Shown: positions 1 through 9,624 of the stretch, piece after piece | Position numbering within the stretch: position 1 is the first letter of the stretch | Layout: every line of letters starts with the position of its first letter | NCBI RefSeq assembly: GCF_002933275.1 | Contig: NZ_PSSX01000002.1 | Coordinates: 310,001 to 374,000 of the forward strand | DNA: 64,000 bases | Reading direction: 5' to 3' | DNA from: Marinobacter maroccanus | GTDB taxonomy: Bacteria > Pseudomonadota > Gammaproteobacteria > Pseudomonadales > Oleiphilaceae | Notes under the pieces: generated by a model | Seen by the model: the letters and a program-made list of their open reading frames with translations, nothing else | What the model was told of the DNA's origin: nothing | Databases searched by the model: none | Program-made: the position numbers and the translations under genes

Positions 1-2
1 CA

Positions 3-350
3 GCGGCACAGGCTGCGCTTGATGGCGATCAGGCCTGCGTAGGCGACATGGTCAAGGCCTTCAAGGAACGCCACGACTGGCTGGTAGAAGCACTGAACAA
101 GATGCCGGGCGTCGAGTGCCTGAACGGCGACGGTACCTTCTATGTGTTCCCCAGCTTCCAGGGCGCCATTGATGCGGATTCCAGCGTCAGCAGCGACGTG
201 GAGTTCGCGGAGAAGCTGCTGACCGACGCCGGCGTGGCACTGGTCCCGGGCTCCGCCTTCGGCTGTCCTGGCCACATGCGCCTGAGCTTCGCCACCAGCA
301 TGGAAAACCTGGAAAAGGCTGTCGAACGTCTTCAGAAAGCGCTTGGCTAA
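3..350 (+). CDS. Class I aminotransferase, C-terminal part (aspartate aminotransferase-like)
   Basis: This is the last 115 codons of a PLP-dependent fold type I aminotransferase. The gene begins before the window, and the frame is open back to the first bases. The tail contains the small-domain features of the aspartate aminotransferase subgroup: GTFYVFPSF, a segment ending in ALVPGSAFG, and HMRLSFATS, which holds the arginine that binds the substrate alpha-carboxylate in this family. The PLP lysine lies outside the window, so substrate choice (aspartate or another amino acid) cannot be judged. The gene ends with TAA and is followed 70 bp later by tRNA-Asn, which has its own promoter. Confidence 0.85.
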   Translation, partial: AAQAALDGDQACVGDMVKAFKERHDWLVEALNKMPGVECLNGDGTFYVFPSFQGAIDADSSVSSDVEFAEKLLTDAGVALVPGSAFGCPGHMRLSFATSMENLEKAVERLQKALG

Positions 351-367
351 AAAGTTCTGGCCAGGGG

Positions 368-396
368 TTGACGGGGCGGTATTGCCAACTTAATAT
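368..396 (+). promoter_or_regulatory. Sigma-70 promoter of tRNA-Asn
   Basis: TTGACG at 368-373 and TAATAT at 391-396 are separated by exactly 17 bp. The predicted start lies about 18 bp before the mature tRNA. The GC-rich stretch after the -10 box would fit a stringent discriminator. Confidence 0.75.
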
Positions 397-420
397 ACGC
401 GCCTCGTCACACGACGACGT

Positions 421-496
421 TCCCCGATAGCTCAGTTGGTAGAGCAACGGACTGTTAATCCGTTTGTCGCTGGTTCGAGCCCAGCTCGGGGAGCCA
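421..496 (+). tRNA. tRNA-Asn(GTT)
   Basis: A 76-nt cloverleaf with a 7-bp acceptor stem (TCCCCGA with TCGGGGA), D-loop AGCTCAGTTGGTAGAGC, anticodon loop CTGTTAA with anticodon GTT, T-loop GGTTCGAGCC, discriminator G and an encoded CCA. All stems pair. Confidence 0.97.
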
Positions 497-504
497 CTAT
501 TCTG

Positions 505-538
505 AAAACCCGCCAATTCTTTGAGTTAGCGGGTTTTT
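505..538 (+). terminator. Rho-independent terminator after tRNA-Asn
   Basis: The 9-bp stem AAAACCCGC (505-513) with GCGGGTTTT (529-537) runs directly into a T-rich tail, 8 nt after the tRNA. Confidence 0.85.
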
Positions 539-624
539 TATTGCCTTCTTTTATTGCATTAGGTTTTTAACCACATCTTAGGTGGTGATGTAGGCTCCTG
601 CCCTAGCCTGCTGCATTCGGGGCT

Positions 625-732
625 GGTGGTGTGGGGTCGTCCTCCCAAAAACCGCTACGAGCACGTCCATGTGCGCTTGACTGTGGCCATCCATGGCCAC
701 AGACATTTTTGGGAGGGCAACCCCACACCACC
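625..732 (+). repeat. 108-nt structured repeat, copy 1
   Basis: A 27-position stem (625-651 with 706-732; one C/A mismatch and one G-T pair) encloses a 54-nt core. The core holds two further hairpins: GCAC(GTCCAT)GTGC at 661-674, and a 10-bp hairpin at 681-702 built on CTGTGGCCAT and ATGGCCACAG. The same 108-nt design occurs at 61948-62055 on the other strand. There the 27-nt segment that is 653-679 here is conserved with one change, while the closing stem has an unrelated sequence. It lies in a gene-free stretch. I do not know a named family. It could be a mobile palindromic repeat (MITE-like) or a structured RNA. Confidence 0.8.
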
Positions 733-820
733 GATCCGATCCTGAAAGATGGAATTGCCGAATATTATCCAAATTTACGCAAACCACCTAACCATGCGCA
801 AATTGGTTTGGCACATAAAT

Positions 821-850
821 GTAGGTCGGATTAGCGCAGCGTAATCCGAC
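821..850 (+). repeat. REP-like palindrome, first arm of an inverted pair
   Basis: A 30-nt unit made of GTAG followed by a hairpin, GTCGGATTA (825-833) with TAATCCGAC (842-850), and an 8-nt loop. It is repeated perfectly in inverse orientation at 885-914. Short palindromes in inverted pairs between genes are the hallmark of REP/BIME elements spread by RAYT transposases. A diverged copy is at 61862-61891. Confidence 0.85.
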
Positions 851-884
851 AATGGAATTTACTAAGCTGGGATTCAATTGGTTT

Positions 885-914
885 GTCGGATTACGCTGCG
901 CTAATCCGACCTAC
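885..914 (-). repeat. REP-like palindrome, second arm
   Basis: This is the exact reverse complement of 821-850 (30 of 30), 34 bp away. Together the arms form a BIME-like pair that could fold into one long hairpin in a transcript or in single-stranded DNA. Confidence 0.85.
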
Positions 915-1014
915 ACCCTTCGTTAAATGGCGGGCAACTGAAAGGTCCAAACGGGACAGCTGTCCCTGCCACCATTACTCAAAGGCCCGATCAGGATTCA
1001 AGGGCCGCACAAAG
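915..1014. other. Gene-free remainder before pyrF
   Basis: No gene is seen. It holds a perfect 14-bp palindrome, GGGACAGCTGTCCC, at 953-966. No clear T-tailed terminator for the leftward operon ending at 1015 is visible. Confidence 0.6.
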
Positions 1015-1731
1015 CTAGAGCCCAATCACCTCTGAGTGAATAGCCTCCAAGGCAGCCAGCGGGTCAGACGCCTGAGTAATCGGCCGGCCAATCACGAGGT
1101 AGTCAGAACCAGCTTTAAGGGCATCTGTGGGGGTCATGATGCGCTGCTGATCGCCTTTATCGGCAGTCAACGGACGGATACCCGGTGTGATCAGCTTGAA
1201 GTCAGCGCCCTGCTCGGCTTTGAGCTTGGGCGCCTCCTGCGCGGAGCAGACGACACCGTCCAGGCCGCAGTTTTTCGTGAGGGTTGCCAGGCGGGATACC
1301 TGGGCCTCCGGGGAATCGGTGATGCCGATGCCTGCCAGGTCGTCGGCGTTCATGCTGGTGAGCACGGTGACGGCGATCAGAAGCGGACGGTCCGCGCCAA
1401 AGGGTTCCAGGCGTTCCCGGCAGGCGGTCATCATTTTCTCGCCGCCAGAGGCGTGCACATTGACCATCCAGACACCAAGATCGGCAGCAGCCGCAACGGC
1501 TGCTGACGTAGTGTTGGGGATGTCATGGAATTTCAGGTCCAGGAACACCTCGAATCCACGCTTCTGCAGTCCCTCGACCAGTTGCGGGCCGGAACGGGTG
1601 AACAGTTCTTTGCCCACTTTCAGGCGACATTTGGCAGGGTCCAGTTTGTCGACCAGCTCAAGGGCCGGATTCTGGGAGGGAAAGTCGAGGGCGACGATGA
1701 TCTTGGGATCGTTGGCGGTTTGCACGTTCAT
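1015..1731 (-). CDS. pyrF: Orotidine 5'-phosphate decarboxylase
   Basis: Cytosolic enzyme that makes UMP from OMP, the last step of de novo pyrimidine synthesis. The 238 aa are the normal length for the bacterial PyrF type. The TIM-barrel start IIVALDF (residues 11-17) and the signature [10 protein letters not shown] (65-74), which carries the catalytic Lys/Asp pair, are intact. The phosphate-binding end LVIGRPIT is present near the C-terminus. It lies 26 bp after lapB in the same orientation and is the last gene of the string beginning at gyrA. Confidence 0.97.
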   Translation of the reverse strand: MNVQTANDPKIIVALDFPSQNPALELVDKLDPAKCRLKVGKELFTRSGPQLVEGLQKRGFEVFLDLKFHDIPNTTSAAVAAAADLGVWMVNVHASGGEKMMTACRERLEPFGADRPLLIAVTVLTSMNADDLAGIGITDSPEAQVSRLATLTKNCGLDGVVCSAQEAPKLKAEQGADFKLITPGIRPLTADKGDQQRIMTPTDALKAGSDYLVIGRPITQASDPLAALEAIHSEVIGL

Positions 1732-1757
1732 TTGTCCTGCGGAAATTCGGTAAAGGT

Positions 1758-2927
1758 TTATTCGGCTTCAACACCCTGTATCGGGCGGACGGTTTCCCAC
1801 TGCTTGCAGCTCGGGCACAGCCAGTGCAGCTGACGACCTGAGAAGCCACAGCTGACACAGCGATACACCGGACGGTTGGCCAGTATCAGGTGACCAATGC
1901 GGCTTACCAACCTGCCTTCATCGGTAGTCATGCCTTTTTCGTAGCCGGCCATTTCCACCAACCTGAGCAGACCGCGTACGCTCGGGCGCGTTTCCAGCTC
2001 CTGCCTGAGTAAATCGATGGCTGCCGGTCGTCCCGAAGCGCGCTCTACGGACTCAACGAGGGCAAGCAGCAGACTGGTGCTCGGATAACTTTCGTATAGC
2101 TTGCGCAGCTTTTTCGCAAGCCTGCCGATGTCGCCGTGTTCGTGCTCAAGCTTCATCAAACGGTCGATCGCTTCCGACCCAAATTCCGGGTTCTGATCAA
2201 ACACTTTCAGGCACTGATTGCCGGCTTCCCGGTAACTACCCTGACGAACCAGCAGCTTCATCAGAATAAGATTGGCCCGAACGCATGAGCGATCATAGTC
2301 GAGCGCTTCCCTGGCCAGCTTCTGTGCGGCCCAGCGGTCGTCCTGTTTCAGGGACTCCTCGGACAGCTCACAGGTCAGATAGGCCAGAACCTTGAACATG
2401 GCAGGGTCGGCGTCGCCCCGGGTCAGGGTCCGTGCAACCTCGGCAGCTTTAGCCCACTCCTTCTCTTGCTGATAGAGATCGATCAGCTGTTGGGAGGAGT
2501 GCCGCCCGTACTCTTTGTCGCCCATCAACTGGTGCAGCAGCGCCTCGGCACGGTCAAGCAGACCGGCATTGAGATAATCCCGGGCAAGCTCAAGGGTTAC
2601 CTGTGGTGAAAAACGTGGAGGCAGTTCGGGCCTGGCCAGCAGATTCTGGTGGATCAATATGGCCCGGTCTGTTTCACCCTTGTTGCGGAAATGGCTACCA
2701 ATGGAAAGGTGCAGACTGACCGTGTCCTTGTTTACCGCAAGGGACTGGACGAAATTTTCAACAGCCTGGTCAGAGTAGTTGGTGAAAAGGAACTGGAGAC
2801 GATCCTTCACCGATTCCTCATCGGAAATCGTCTTTCCGGATCGGCTGTCATTGCTTCCCAGCCGGCCCACAAGCCAGCCAACGGCGACTGCAACTGTCAG
2901 CAGCAGCCACTGAAGTACCATATCCAT
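1758..2927 (-). CDS. lapB: LPS assembly regulator LapB (TPR protein)
   Basis: A 389-aa inner-membrane-anchored protein. An N-terminal helix (about residues 3-20, [17 protein letters not shown]) is followed by a long array of TPR repeats (about 60-340). A rubredoxin-like zinc knuckle ends the protein: CVSC and CPSC, cysteines near 357, 360, 371 and 374. In E. coli, LapB (YciM) recruits LpxC to FtsH for degradation and so sets LPS output. Its start codon overlaps the lapA stop by one base (TAATG), so translation is probably coupled. The window also contains an FtsH paralogue at 17656-19569, but whether that one is the partner is unknown. Confidence 0.95.
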   Translation of the reverse strand: MDMVLQWLLLTVAVAVGWLVGRLGSNDSRSGKTISDEESVKDRLQFLFTNYSDQAVENFVQSLAVNKDTVSLHLSIGSHFRNKGETDRAILIHQNLLARPELPPRFSPQVTLELARDYLNAGLLDRAEALLHQLMGDKEYGRHSSQQLIDLYQQEKEWAKAAEVARTLTRGDADPAMFKVLAYLTCELSEESLKQDDRWAAQKLAREALDYDRSCVRANLILMKLLVRQGSYREAGNQCLKVFDQNPEFGSEAIDRLMKLEHEHGDIGRLAKKLRKLYESYPSTSLLLALVESVERASGRPAAIDLLRQELETRPSVRGLLRLVEMAGYEKGMTTDEGRLVSRIGHLILANRPVYRCVSCGFSGRQLHWLCPSCKQWETVRPIQGVEAE

Positions 2928-3229
2928 TAAAGAGTCCGGTCGTTCTGGGCCCTGGATTTCTCCAATGCCTGCTCGGCACGATCAAGTCGCTTCTGAAGGG
3001 TTCGCCGGGACACCGAGGTGCGGACGGTGGCCAGCATGGTCATCAGCACGCCAACGAGGGCACCGACAACAAATGCCATGATAATCCAGACGGCAACACC
3101 ATGGGGCTGGGTTTCAAACAGCAGGAAGTTGAGGGAAACTGCCATTTGATTATTGAGCGAGAATACCAGTGCCAGCAGAACCAGGACCAAAACCAACAGA
3201 ATAATGAGGATCTTCTGCAATCCTGCCAT
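2927..3229 (-). CDS. lapA: LPS assembly protein LapA (DUF1049)
   Basis: A small inner-membrane protein of 100 aa with two hydrophobic helices (about 5-25 and 43-65) and a charged coiled-coil tail, the usual YciS/LapA form. I prefer the ATG at 3229, which puts MAGLQKILIIL at the N-terminus with a GGGAG upstream. An in-frame ATG at 3256 would add nine residues. It is coupled to lapB through TAATG. The LapA partner role follows from the family. Confidence 0.9.
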   Translation of the reverse strand: MAGLQKILIILLVLVLVLLALVFSLNNQMAVSLNFLLFETQPHGVAVWIIMAFVVGALVGVLMTMLATVRTSVSRRTLQKRLDRAEQALEKSRAQNDRTL

Positions 3230-3288
3230 AGCAATAGCACTCCCAAAGGGCTTCAAAGCCCGAATTATACGCGTTCCCTGACCAGCTG

Positions 3289-3585
3289 TTAAAAGCCTTT
3301 CTTCAAGCTGTCGTTGACCTGCTCTCTCAATTCCTTGCCGGGTTTGAAGTGCGGCACAAACTTGGCAGGCAGCTGGACAGCCTCACCGGTTTTCGGATTG
3401 CGCCCGGTGCGCGCGGCCCGGTGGTGAAGGGAAAAACTGCCAAATCCCCGGATTTCTATTCTCTGACCATCGGCAAGCGACTGGGACATGTGCTCAATGA
3501 TGGTTTTTACAGCCAGTTCGACATCTTTAACGGAGAGCTGAGTCTGCTTGGAAGCAATCAGCTCGACCAGTTCGGACTTCGTCAT
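3289..3585 (-). CDS. ihfB: Integration host factor subunit beta
   Basis: A 98-aa DNA-bending protein that pairs with Ihf[16 protein letters not shown] and RTGRNPKTG are the beta-arm motif of IhfB, and the proline near the arm tip (NPKTGE) is the residue that intercalates into DNA in this family. It lies downstream of rpsA, the same order as in E. coli and Pseudomonas. A strong terminator separates the two genes, so ihfB probably also has its own promoter. Confidence 0.97.
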   Translation of the reverse strand: MTKSELVELIASKQTQLSVKDVELAVKTIIEHMSQSLADGQRIEIRGFGSFSLHHRAARTGRNPKTGEAVQLPAKFVPHFKPGKELREQVNDSLKKGF

Positions 3586-3671
3586 GAGGCGTTTCCCTCT
3601 TTCGTTTTTATTCGGCCGTCGGTTACCGGATTCCCATGACTACCTAGTTTAGCCAAACCAGAAAAAAACAC

Positions 3672-3703
3672 AAAAAAAACGGGCTCTTAGAGCCCGTTTT
3701 TTT
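3672..3703 (-). terminator. Rho-independent terminator after rpsA
   Basis: A hairpin with GGGCTC (3681-3686) and GAGCCC (3690-3695), extended by C-G and A-T pairs, with a 3-nt loop. A-tracts and T-tracts on both sides let it work in either direction. It lies between rpsA and ihfB. Confidence 0.85.
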
Positions 3704-3719
3704 CGTACCAACCGGAGGA

Positions 3720-5414
3720 TTAGTCCTTATTGGCGTTTTGCTGTTGCATCTGCTCCTTGATGAGATCACCGATGGTGGTCGCACCAGAGGAAGTTTCCGC
3801 AGTCTTGGTCCGCACATTTTCCAGTGCCTGCTTGTCGTCCTCAACGTCTTTGGACTTCACAGACAGGTTGATGATGCGGTTCTTGCGGTCGATGCTGATG
3901 ATCTTCGCTTCAACTTCTTCGCCTTCCTTCAGCGCATTGCGTGCGTCTTCAACACGGTCACGGCTGATTTCGGAGGCTTTCAGTACCGCTTCAACTTCGT
4001 CGTTCAGGGCAATGGTAGCTGCCTTGGCATCAACTGCAGACACGGTGCCCTTAACAATGGAGCCCTTGTCGTTCAGCTGTACAAACTCGGCGAACGGATC
4101 GCTCTCGAGCTGCTTGATACCCAGGGAGATACGCTCGCGCTCCGGATCAACAGACAGGATAACGGTTTCAACTTCGTCACCCTTCTTGTATTCACGAACC
4201 GCTTCTTCGCCAGTCTCGTTCCAGCTGATGTCAGACAGGTGAACCAGACCGTCGATGCCGCCATCCAGACCGATGAAGATACCGAAGTCAGTGATTGACT
4301 TGATCTTACCGGAGATGCGGTCGCCCTTGTTGAAGTTGCTGGAGAAATCTTCCCACGGGTTGGATACACACTGCTTGATACCCAGGGAAATACGACGACG
4401 CTCTTCGTCGATATCCAGAATCATCACACCCACTTCGTCGCCTACCTGGACAACCTTGGACGGATGGATGTTCTTGTTGGTCCAATCCATTTCAGAGACG
4501 TGAACCAGACCTTCAACACCCTCTTCCAGCTCAGCAAAGCAACCGTAGTCAGTCAGGTTGGTAACGCGTGCAGTAACCTTGCTGCCTTCCGGGTAACGGC
4601 CCTTGATATCAACCCAGGGATCTTCGCCCAACTGCTTCAGGCCGAGGGAAACACGGTTGCGCTCACGATCGAACTTCAGAACCTTAACGCTGATTTCGTC
4701 GCCAACATTCACGATTTCGCTCGGATGCTTGATGCGCTTCCAGGCCATATCGGTAATGTGCAACAGGCCGTCAACACCACCCAGGTCTACGAACGCGCCG
4801 TAGTCGGTCAGGTTCTTGACGATACCTTTGATTTCCATACCCTCGGTCAGAGTTTCCAGCAGAGCTTCACGCTCGGCGCTGTTCTCAGCTTCCAGAACGG
4901 CGCGGCGGGAAACAACCACGTTGTTACGCTTCTGGTCGAGCTTGATAACCTTGAATTCGAGTTCTTTGTTCTCCAGGTGCGCGGTGTCGCGAACCGGACG
5001 AACGTCTACCAGCGAGCCAGGCAGGAAGGCACGGATACCGGCCAGATCGACGGTGAAACCACCCTTGACCTTACCGTTGATGATACCTTTAACCACTTCC
5101 TCAGCTTCGAAGGACTTCTCGAGTACCTTCCAGGCTTCTGCACGCTTGGCCTTTTCACGGGACAGACGGGTCTCACCGAAGCCGTCTTCAACAGCGTCGA
5201 GAGCTACATCGACAACGTCGCCGATAGCAATTTCCAACTCGCCTTTTTCGTTCAGGAACTGGGAGGCGGGGATAACGCCTTCGGACTTCAGTCCGGCGTT
5301 AACGGTGACCCAGTCGTTATCGACGTCTACAACGGTTCCCTGGACGATGGAACCCGGTTGCATGTCAATTTCTTTTAGGCTTTCTTCAAAAAGATCCGCA
5401 AAGCTCTCGCTCAT
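3720..5414 (-). CDS. rpsA: 30S ribosomal protein S1
   Basis: A 564-aa protein made of six S1 (OB-fold) repeats, close to the 557 aa of E. coli. It binds mRNA on the small ribosomal subunit. The repeats can be followed from [19 protein letters not shown] near the N-terminus through [20 protein letters not shown] and [18 protein letters not shown] to the last one ending INLSVKSKD. The start was placed at MSESFADLF, the conserved S1 N-terminus. The frame is open 63 bp further upstream, but that extension is not typical. It follows cmk, as in many gammaproteobacteria. Confidence 0.97.
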   Translation of the reverse strand: MSESFADLFEESLKEIDMQPGSIVQGTVVDVDNDWVTVNAGLKSEGVIPASQFLNEKGELEIAIGDVVDVALDAVEDGFGETRLSREKAKRAEAWKVLEKSFEAEEVVKGIINGKVKGGFTVDLAGIRAFLPGSLVDVRPVRDTAHLENKELEFKVIKLDQKRNNVVVSRRAVLEAENSAEREALLETLTEGMEIKGIVKNLTDYGAFVDLGGVDGLLHITDMAWKRIKHPSEIVNVGDEISVKVLKFDRERNRVSLGLKQLGEDPWVDIKGRYPEGSKVTARVTNLTDYGCFAELEEGVEGLVHVSEMDWTNKNIHPSKVVQVGDEVGVMILDIDEERRRISLGIKQCVSNPWEDFSSNFNKGDRISGKIKSITDFGIFIGLDGGIDGLVHLSDISWNETGEEAVREYKKGDEVETVILSVDPERERISLGIKQLESDPFAEFVQLNDKGSIVKGTVSAVDAKAATIALNDEVEAVLKASEISRDRVEDARNALKEGEEVEAKIISIDRKNRIINLSVKSKDVEDDKQALENVRTKTAETSSGATTIGDLIKEQMQQQNANKD

Positions 5415-5544
5415 TATGAGTCCTATATGATCAACGCAAGTGTACTCCGTGCCACCAGCAACACGGTCTGTTAACAAGTTCCGGATTAAGCCTGTGGCTG
5501 GCAGATAGCGCTACATCCGGCATTTCAACGACAAAAAGGTGTAG

Positions 5545-6225
5545 TCAGGCCTGGCCTGCTGCAGCCATACACCTGTCCAACACCTCTTCTATACTCAATC
5601 CCGTAGAATCAATGACTTGCGCATCATCTGCGGGTTTGAGAGGGGCTGCGGAACGGTTCATATCCCGTTCATCACGAACCCGTATCTCCTCTAAAAGGGC
5701 GTCAATATTAACATCGACACCCGCGTCCTTCAACTGGCTATAGCGCCGCTGAGCCCTCTCCTCGGCGCTTGCCGTCAGGAAGATTTTCACCGGCGCATCG
5801 GGAAACACCACCGTTCCCATATCACGGCCATCGGCCACCAGGCCCGGCGCCTGCCGGAAGTCGCGCTGGCGCTGCAAAAGAGCGTCCCGGACCGGCTGCA
5901 TCACAGCCACCTTTGAAGCATTGTCGCCAGCGGATTCCGTACGTATATCTGCGGTCACGTCCTGCCCTGCCAGAATGACTTTCACCGGTTCGCCTGCCGG
6001 CGTGGGCTCAAACGCCACATTCAGTCCGGCAGCGACGTTCACCAGGCCGGCTTCATCATCCAGAGACACACCCTGACGAACCGCGGCCAGTGCCGTCAGC
6101 CGATACAAGGCCCCGCTGTCAAGCAGGTGCCAACCCAGTTTTCGGGCCAGCATCTGGGTAATCGTGCCTTTGCCGGAGCCCCCGGGACCGTCCACGGTAA
6201 TCACCGGCGCACTGCTATCTGACAT
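5545..6225 (-). CDS. cmk: Cytidylate kinase
   Basis: Phosphorylates CMP and dCMP with ATP. The 226 aa are the normal length for the long bacterial form. The P-loop GPGGSGKGT is at residues 13-21, followed by LLDSGALYR for the substrate site, and [13 protein letters not shown] is the family signature further on. Its ATG overlaps the stop of the upstream tyrA-aroA gene by one base. Confidence 0.97.
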   Translation of the reverse strand: MSDSSAPVITVDGPGGSGKGTITQMLARKLGWHLLDSGALYRLTALAAVRQGVSLDDEAGLVNVAAGLNVAFEPTPAGEPVKVILAGQDVTADIRTESAGDNASKVAVMQPVRDALLQRQRDFRQAPGLVADGRDMGTVVFPDAPVKIFLTASAEERAQRRYSQLKDAGVDVNIDALLEEIRVRDERDMNRSAAPLKPADDAQVIDSTGLSIEEVLDRCMAAAGQA

Positions 6226-8453
6226 TATTCAGCCCCCTCGGCTGAGATATTGATTCCCGTATCTTGCGCAAGTTCCACAAATCCCGGGAAAGATGTAGCC
6301 ACATTCGCACAATCGGTAACTGTGATCTCTCCCTCGGCGCGGAGCGATGCCACCGCGAAAGACATGGCAATCCGATGGTCTCCGTGACTGTTCACGGTGC
6401 CGCCACCAATAGTCTGGCCGCCATCGATGATAATGCCGTCCGGCGTTACCGTGGTTTCCACACCCAGAGCGGCCAGGCCGTCAGCCATGACCTGTATCCG
6501 GTCGCTTTCCTTGACCCGAAGCTCCTCTGCGCCCCGCAGTACCGTTCGGCCTTTGGCGCAGGTTGCGGCGATGAACAGCACCGGGAATTCATCGATGGCC
6601 AGGGGCACCTGATCTTCCGGAATATCGATACCCTGCAACTCCGCCGAGCGGACCCGCAGGTCAGCAACCGGCTCGCCACCGATTTCGCGCTCGTCCAGAA
6701 TCTCAATACTGGCACCCATCTGGTTCAGGATGTTGATCACACCGACCCGTGTCGGGTTCATCCCCACATGCCGCAGGACCAGATCAGATCCTGGAGCAAT
6801 ACTCGCGGCTACCAGAAAAAACGCGGACGACGAGATATCAGCAGGCACATCAATATTGGTCGCCGTCAGTTTGCCGCCACCGCTGACACTGGCGGTCGCA
6901 CCGTCACGATGAACGTGATAGCCAAAGCCGGCCAGCATGCGCTCGGTATGATCGCGGGTGGGAGCCGGCTCGGTCACCGATGTACTGCCCTCTGCGTAGA
7001 GACCGGCCAGCAGGAGGCAGGACTTCACCTGGGCGCTGGCCACCGGCATTTCATAATGAATACCGGACAGTTTCTGGCCGCCACGAATTTTCAACGGCGG
7101 GCGACCACCTTCCGCGGTATCAATCACGGCGCCCATGGCCCTGAGCGGATCAGCAACCCGCCCCATCGGGCGACCGGAGAGACTCGCATCGCCAGTCAGC
7201 TCTGAATCAAAGGGCTGTGCTGCCAGCAGCCCTGCAAACAACCGCATGGCCGTTCCGGAGTTACCCAGATACAACGGCCCCCTTGGCGCCTGCAGCCCGT
7301 GCATGCCAACGCCGTGGATCCGCACAAAGCCGTCATCCGGGCCTTCGATGGTCACGCCCATATCCCGGAACGCCTGAAGCGTGGCCAGGCTGTCCTCACC
7401 TTCCAGAAATCCCTTCACTTCGGTGACGCCGTCCGCCAGCGCACCCAGCATTATTGAACGGTGCGACATCGACTTGTCGCCGGGCACCCGGATATCACCG
7501 GTAATCGCGCCACCGGGCTTGAGACGGAACGTTACCTGCTTTTCACTGTTGTTTGTCACGTAAGCCTGTCCTGAGAGCATCTTCGAAAAATGTTCACGCG
7601 CCGCCTTGGCGCGACTGAAAACCCGCAACAACGTGGCGCTGTCCTGATTGGCAATGGCAGTACGCAGTTGTTCGAGGTCGTGAGTAAAGTGATCAATCAC
7701 ACGCAGAACCGCATCGCGGTTCGACAGAAAGATATCGTGCCACATCACCGGATCACTGGCCGCAATCCGGGTAAAGTCCCTGAAGCCTCCTGCGGCATAC
7801 CGGAAGATATCCATGTTCTCATCTTCACCCGCCAGGGTATCCACCAGGGAGAACGCAATCAGGTGCGGCAGGTGGCTGGTAGCTGCCAGCACCTCGTCGT
7901 GATACGCCACCGACATGGTCAGCACCGTGGCACCACAACCCTCCCACAGCGCTTTCAGCCGGGCAAGGTGGGGCTGGCTGACGTCATCAGGCGGCGTAAG
8001 AATGACCTTGTGGTTGGCAAAAAGCTCGGGGTTCGCCGCCCGAATGCCGCTCTTCTCCGAACCGGCAATAGGGTGGCCGGGAATGACACGAGGAGACAGG
8101 CTGCCGAACACCGCCTCAACATCAGTCACAAAACTGGATTTGGTGCTACCCACGTCAGTCAGTATCGCGTCCAGTTCCAGTGCCGGGCGAACCTGTTCAA
8201 GAACCTTGCGGGTAGCCCGTACAGGAACGGCCAGCACAACCAGGTCCGCCCCCTGGACCGCCTCGGCGATCGAAGAGGCCGACTGGTCGATTACACCCAG
8301 CTCTTTGCCGAGTTGTAGCTCTTCATCGCGCTGGTCTGTACCAACAACTGTGCCCGCCAGCCCGTTACGTCGGATCGCGCAGGCCAGGGAGCCGCCAATC
8401 AGCCCCAGGCCAATCACCGCTACCCTTTTAAACAAAGGCTCGGACGACGCCAT
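6225..8453 (-). CDS. Fused prephenate dehydrogenase / EPSP synthase
   Basis: A 742-aa fusion of two aromatic-pathway enzymes. Residues 1 to about 300 are a TyrA-type prephenate/arogenate dehydrogenase with the NAD-binding motif GLGLIGGS (15-22), [10 protein letters not shown] and DVGSTKS. From about residue 309 onward the sequence is AroA, 3-phosphoshikimate 1-carboxyvinyltransferase: [18 protein letters not shown], and the late KESDR and [11 protein letters not shown]. The same tyrA-aroA fusion is known in Pseudomonas and relatives. Joining the enzymes couples chorismate supply to the tyrosine branch. It lies 1 bp after hisC and overlaps cmk by one base. No break is seen in either half. Confidence 0.96.
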   Translation of the reverse strand: MASSEPLFKRVAVIGLGLIGGSLACAIRRNGLAGTVVGTDQRDEELQLGKELGVIDQSASSIAEAVQGADLVVLAVPVRATRKVLEQVRPALELDAILTDVGSTKSSFVTDVEAVFGSLSPRVIPGHPIAGSEKSGIRAANPELFANHKVILTPPDDVSQPHLARLKALWEGCGATVLTMSVAYHDEVLAATSHLPHLIAFSLVDTLAGEDENMDIFRYAAGGFRDFTRIAASDPVMWHDIFLSNRDAVLRVIDHFTHDLEQLRTAIANQDSATLLRVFSRAKAAREHFSKMLSGQAYVTNNSEKQVTFRLKPGGAITGDIRVPGDKSMSHRSIMLGALADGVTEVKGFLEGEDSLATLQAFRDMGVTIEGPDDGFVRIHGVGMHGLQAPRGPLYLGNSGTAMRLFAGLLAAQPFDSELTGDASLSGRPMGRVADPLRAMGAVIDTAEGGRPPLKIRGGQKLSGIHYEMPVASAQVKSCLLLAGLYAEGSTSVTEPAPTRDHTERMLAGFGYHVHRDGATASVSGGGKLTATNIDVPADISSSAFFLVAASIAPGSDLVLRHVGMNPTRVGVINILNQMGASIEILDEREIGGEPVADLRVRSAELQGIDIPEDQVPLAIDEFPVLFIAATCAKGRTVLRGAEELRVKESDRIQVMADGLAALGVETTVTPDGIIIDGGQTIGGGTVNSHGDHRIAMSFAVASLRAEGEITVTDCANVATSFPGFVELAQDTGINISAEGAE

Positions 8454-8454
8454 A

Positions 8455-9579
8455 TCAGTCGCTCAACCCCGAGGCCGCCAAGGCCTGCGCCAGTGCATCA
8501 ATAAAGCGCTCGTTTTCTTCCGGAAGCCCGACAGAAACCCGGAGATGCCGGGGCATGCCATAGCCGCCGATGGGCCGGACAATTACGCCGTGCGCCAGCA
8601 GGGACTGGTACACGCCCATGGCCTGCTCCCCCACTTCCACGGCCACGAAGTTCCCTGCCGACGGAATGTAGCTGAGCCCCATCCGGTCGAATGCCTCCTG
8701 CAACTGAAGCAGACCAGCCGTGTTCACCTCCCGGGAACGCTGGAGATAGTCCTCATCTTCAAGCACGGCCGTGGCTGCAGAAAGGGCAACTGTATCCACA
8801 TTAAACGGCTGACGCACCCGGTTCAGAATATCCGCAATGGCCGGTGAGGAGATGCTGTACCCGACCCGCAGAGCCGCCAGCCCCCAAGCTTTGGAAAACG
8901 TGCGGCAGACGATAAAGTTCGGGAAACGGGCCAGAAGTTCAACACCGTCCGGATATTGCTCTCCGGTCAGGTATTCGCAATAGGCCTCATCCAGGACCAC
9001 AAGCACGTTCGCCGGAATCTTGTTCAGGAAAGCCTCAATGGCATCTGCCGTGTGAACCGTGCCGGTGGGATTGTTGGGGTTGGCGACAAACACCAGGCGG
9101 GTACGATCGGTAACCGCCTCTGCCATGGCATCCAGATCGTGCCCCCACTCCCGGGCAGGCACAGACACACCCCTGGCGCCGATAGCCTGGGTCACCAGAG
9201 GATAAACGGCGAACGCATATTGGGAGAATACGACTTCGGAATCCGCATCAGCAAAACAACGGGTAATCACTTCCAGAACATCGTTGGATCCGTTACCCAG
9301 GGTAATCTGATTCATTCCAACGTTCAGACGCTTCGACAACGCCTGCTTGAGATTGAATCCGTTGCCATCGGGGTACAGACAAAGTTCGGATAACGCCTGC
9401 CGGGCTGCCGCAAGGGCCTTTTCGCTGGGCCCGAGCGGGTTTTCGTTGCTGGCAAGCTTAATGATTTCCGCCGGGTTGAGGCCCAGCTCACGGGCCAACT
9501 CTTCGATCGGCTTGCCTGGCTGATAGGGTGAGAGCGCCTGTACGCCGCGAACCGCCAGACTCTGGTAATCAATGGCCAT
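8455..9579 (-). CDS. hisC: Histidinol-phosphate aminotransferase-type enzyme (HisC2)
   Basis: A 374-aa fold type I PLP aminotransferase. SNENPLGPS (44-52), NPNNPTGT, VVLDEAYCEY and FSKAWGLAALRVGY with the PLP lysine at 230 are the HisC family marks. In this gene neighbourhood (pheA before, tyrA after) the Pseudomonas homologue acts mostly as an aromatic aminotransferase, so a role in phenylalanine and tyrosine synthesis is likely here. The sequence alone does not separate this from histidinol phosphate use. Confidence 0.93.
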   Translation of the reverse strand: MAIDYQSLAVRGVQALSPYQPGKPIEELARELGLNPAEIIKLASNENPLGPSEKALAAARQALSELCLYPDGNGFNLKQALSKRLNVGMNQITLGNGSNDVLEVITRCFADADSEVVFSQYAFAVYPLVTQAIGARGVSVPAREWGHDLDAMAEAVTDRTRLVFVANPNNPTGTVHTADAIEAFLNKIPANVLVVLDEAYCEYLTGEQYPDGVELLARFPNFIVCRTFSKAWGLAALRVGYSISSPAIADILNRVRQPFNVDTVALSAATAVLEDEDYLQRSREVNTAGLLQLQEAFDRMGLSYIPSAGNFVAVEVGEQAMGVYQSLLAHGVIVRPIGGYGMPRHLRVSVGLPEENERFIDALAQALAASGLSD

Positions 9580-9624
9580 ATATCGTCCTCGACACTACTT
9601 TCTCAGAAACGCAGGTGTGGATAC

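Noticed and set aside
578..834. Open frames on both strands around 578-834
   Set aside because: They run through the 108-nt palindromic element. The peptide MDVLVA-type string reappears at the second copy only because the repeat is shared. No ribosome site and no protein-like conservation.
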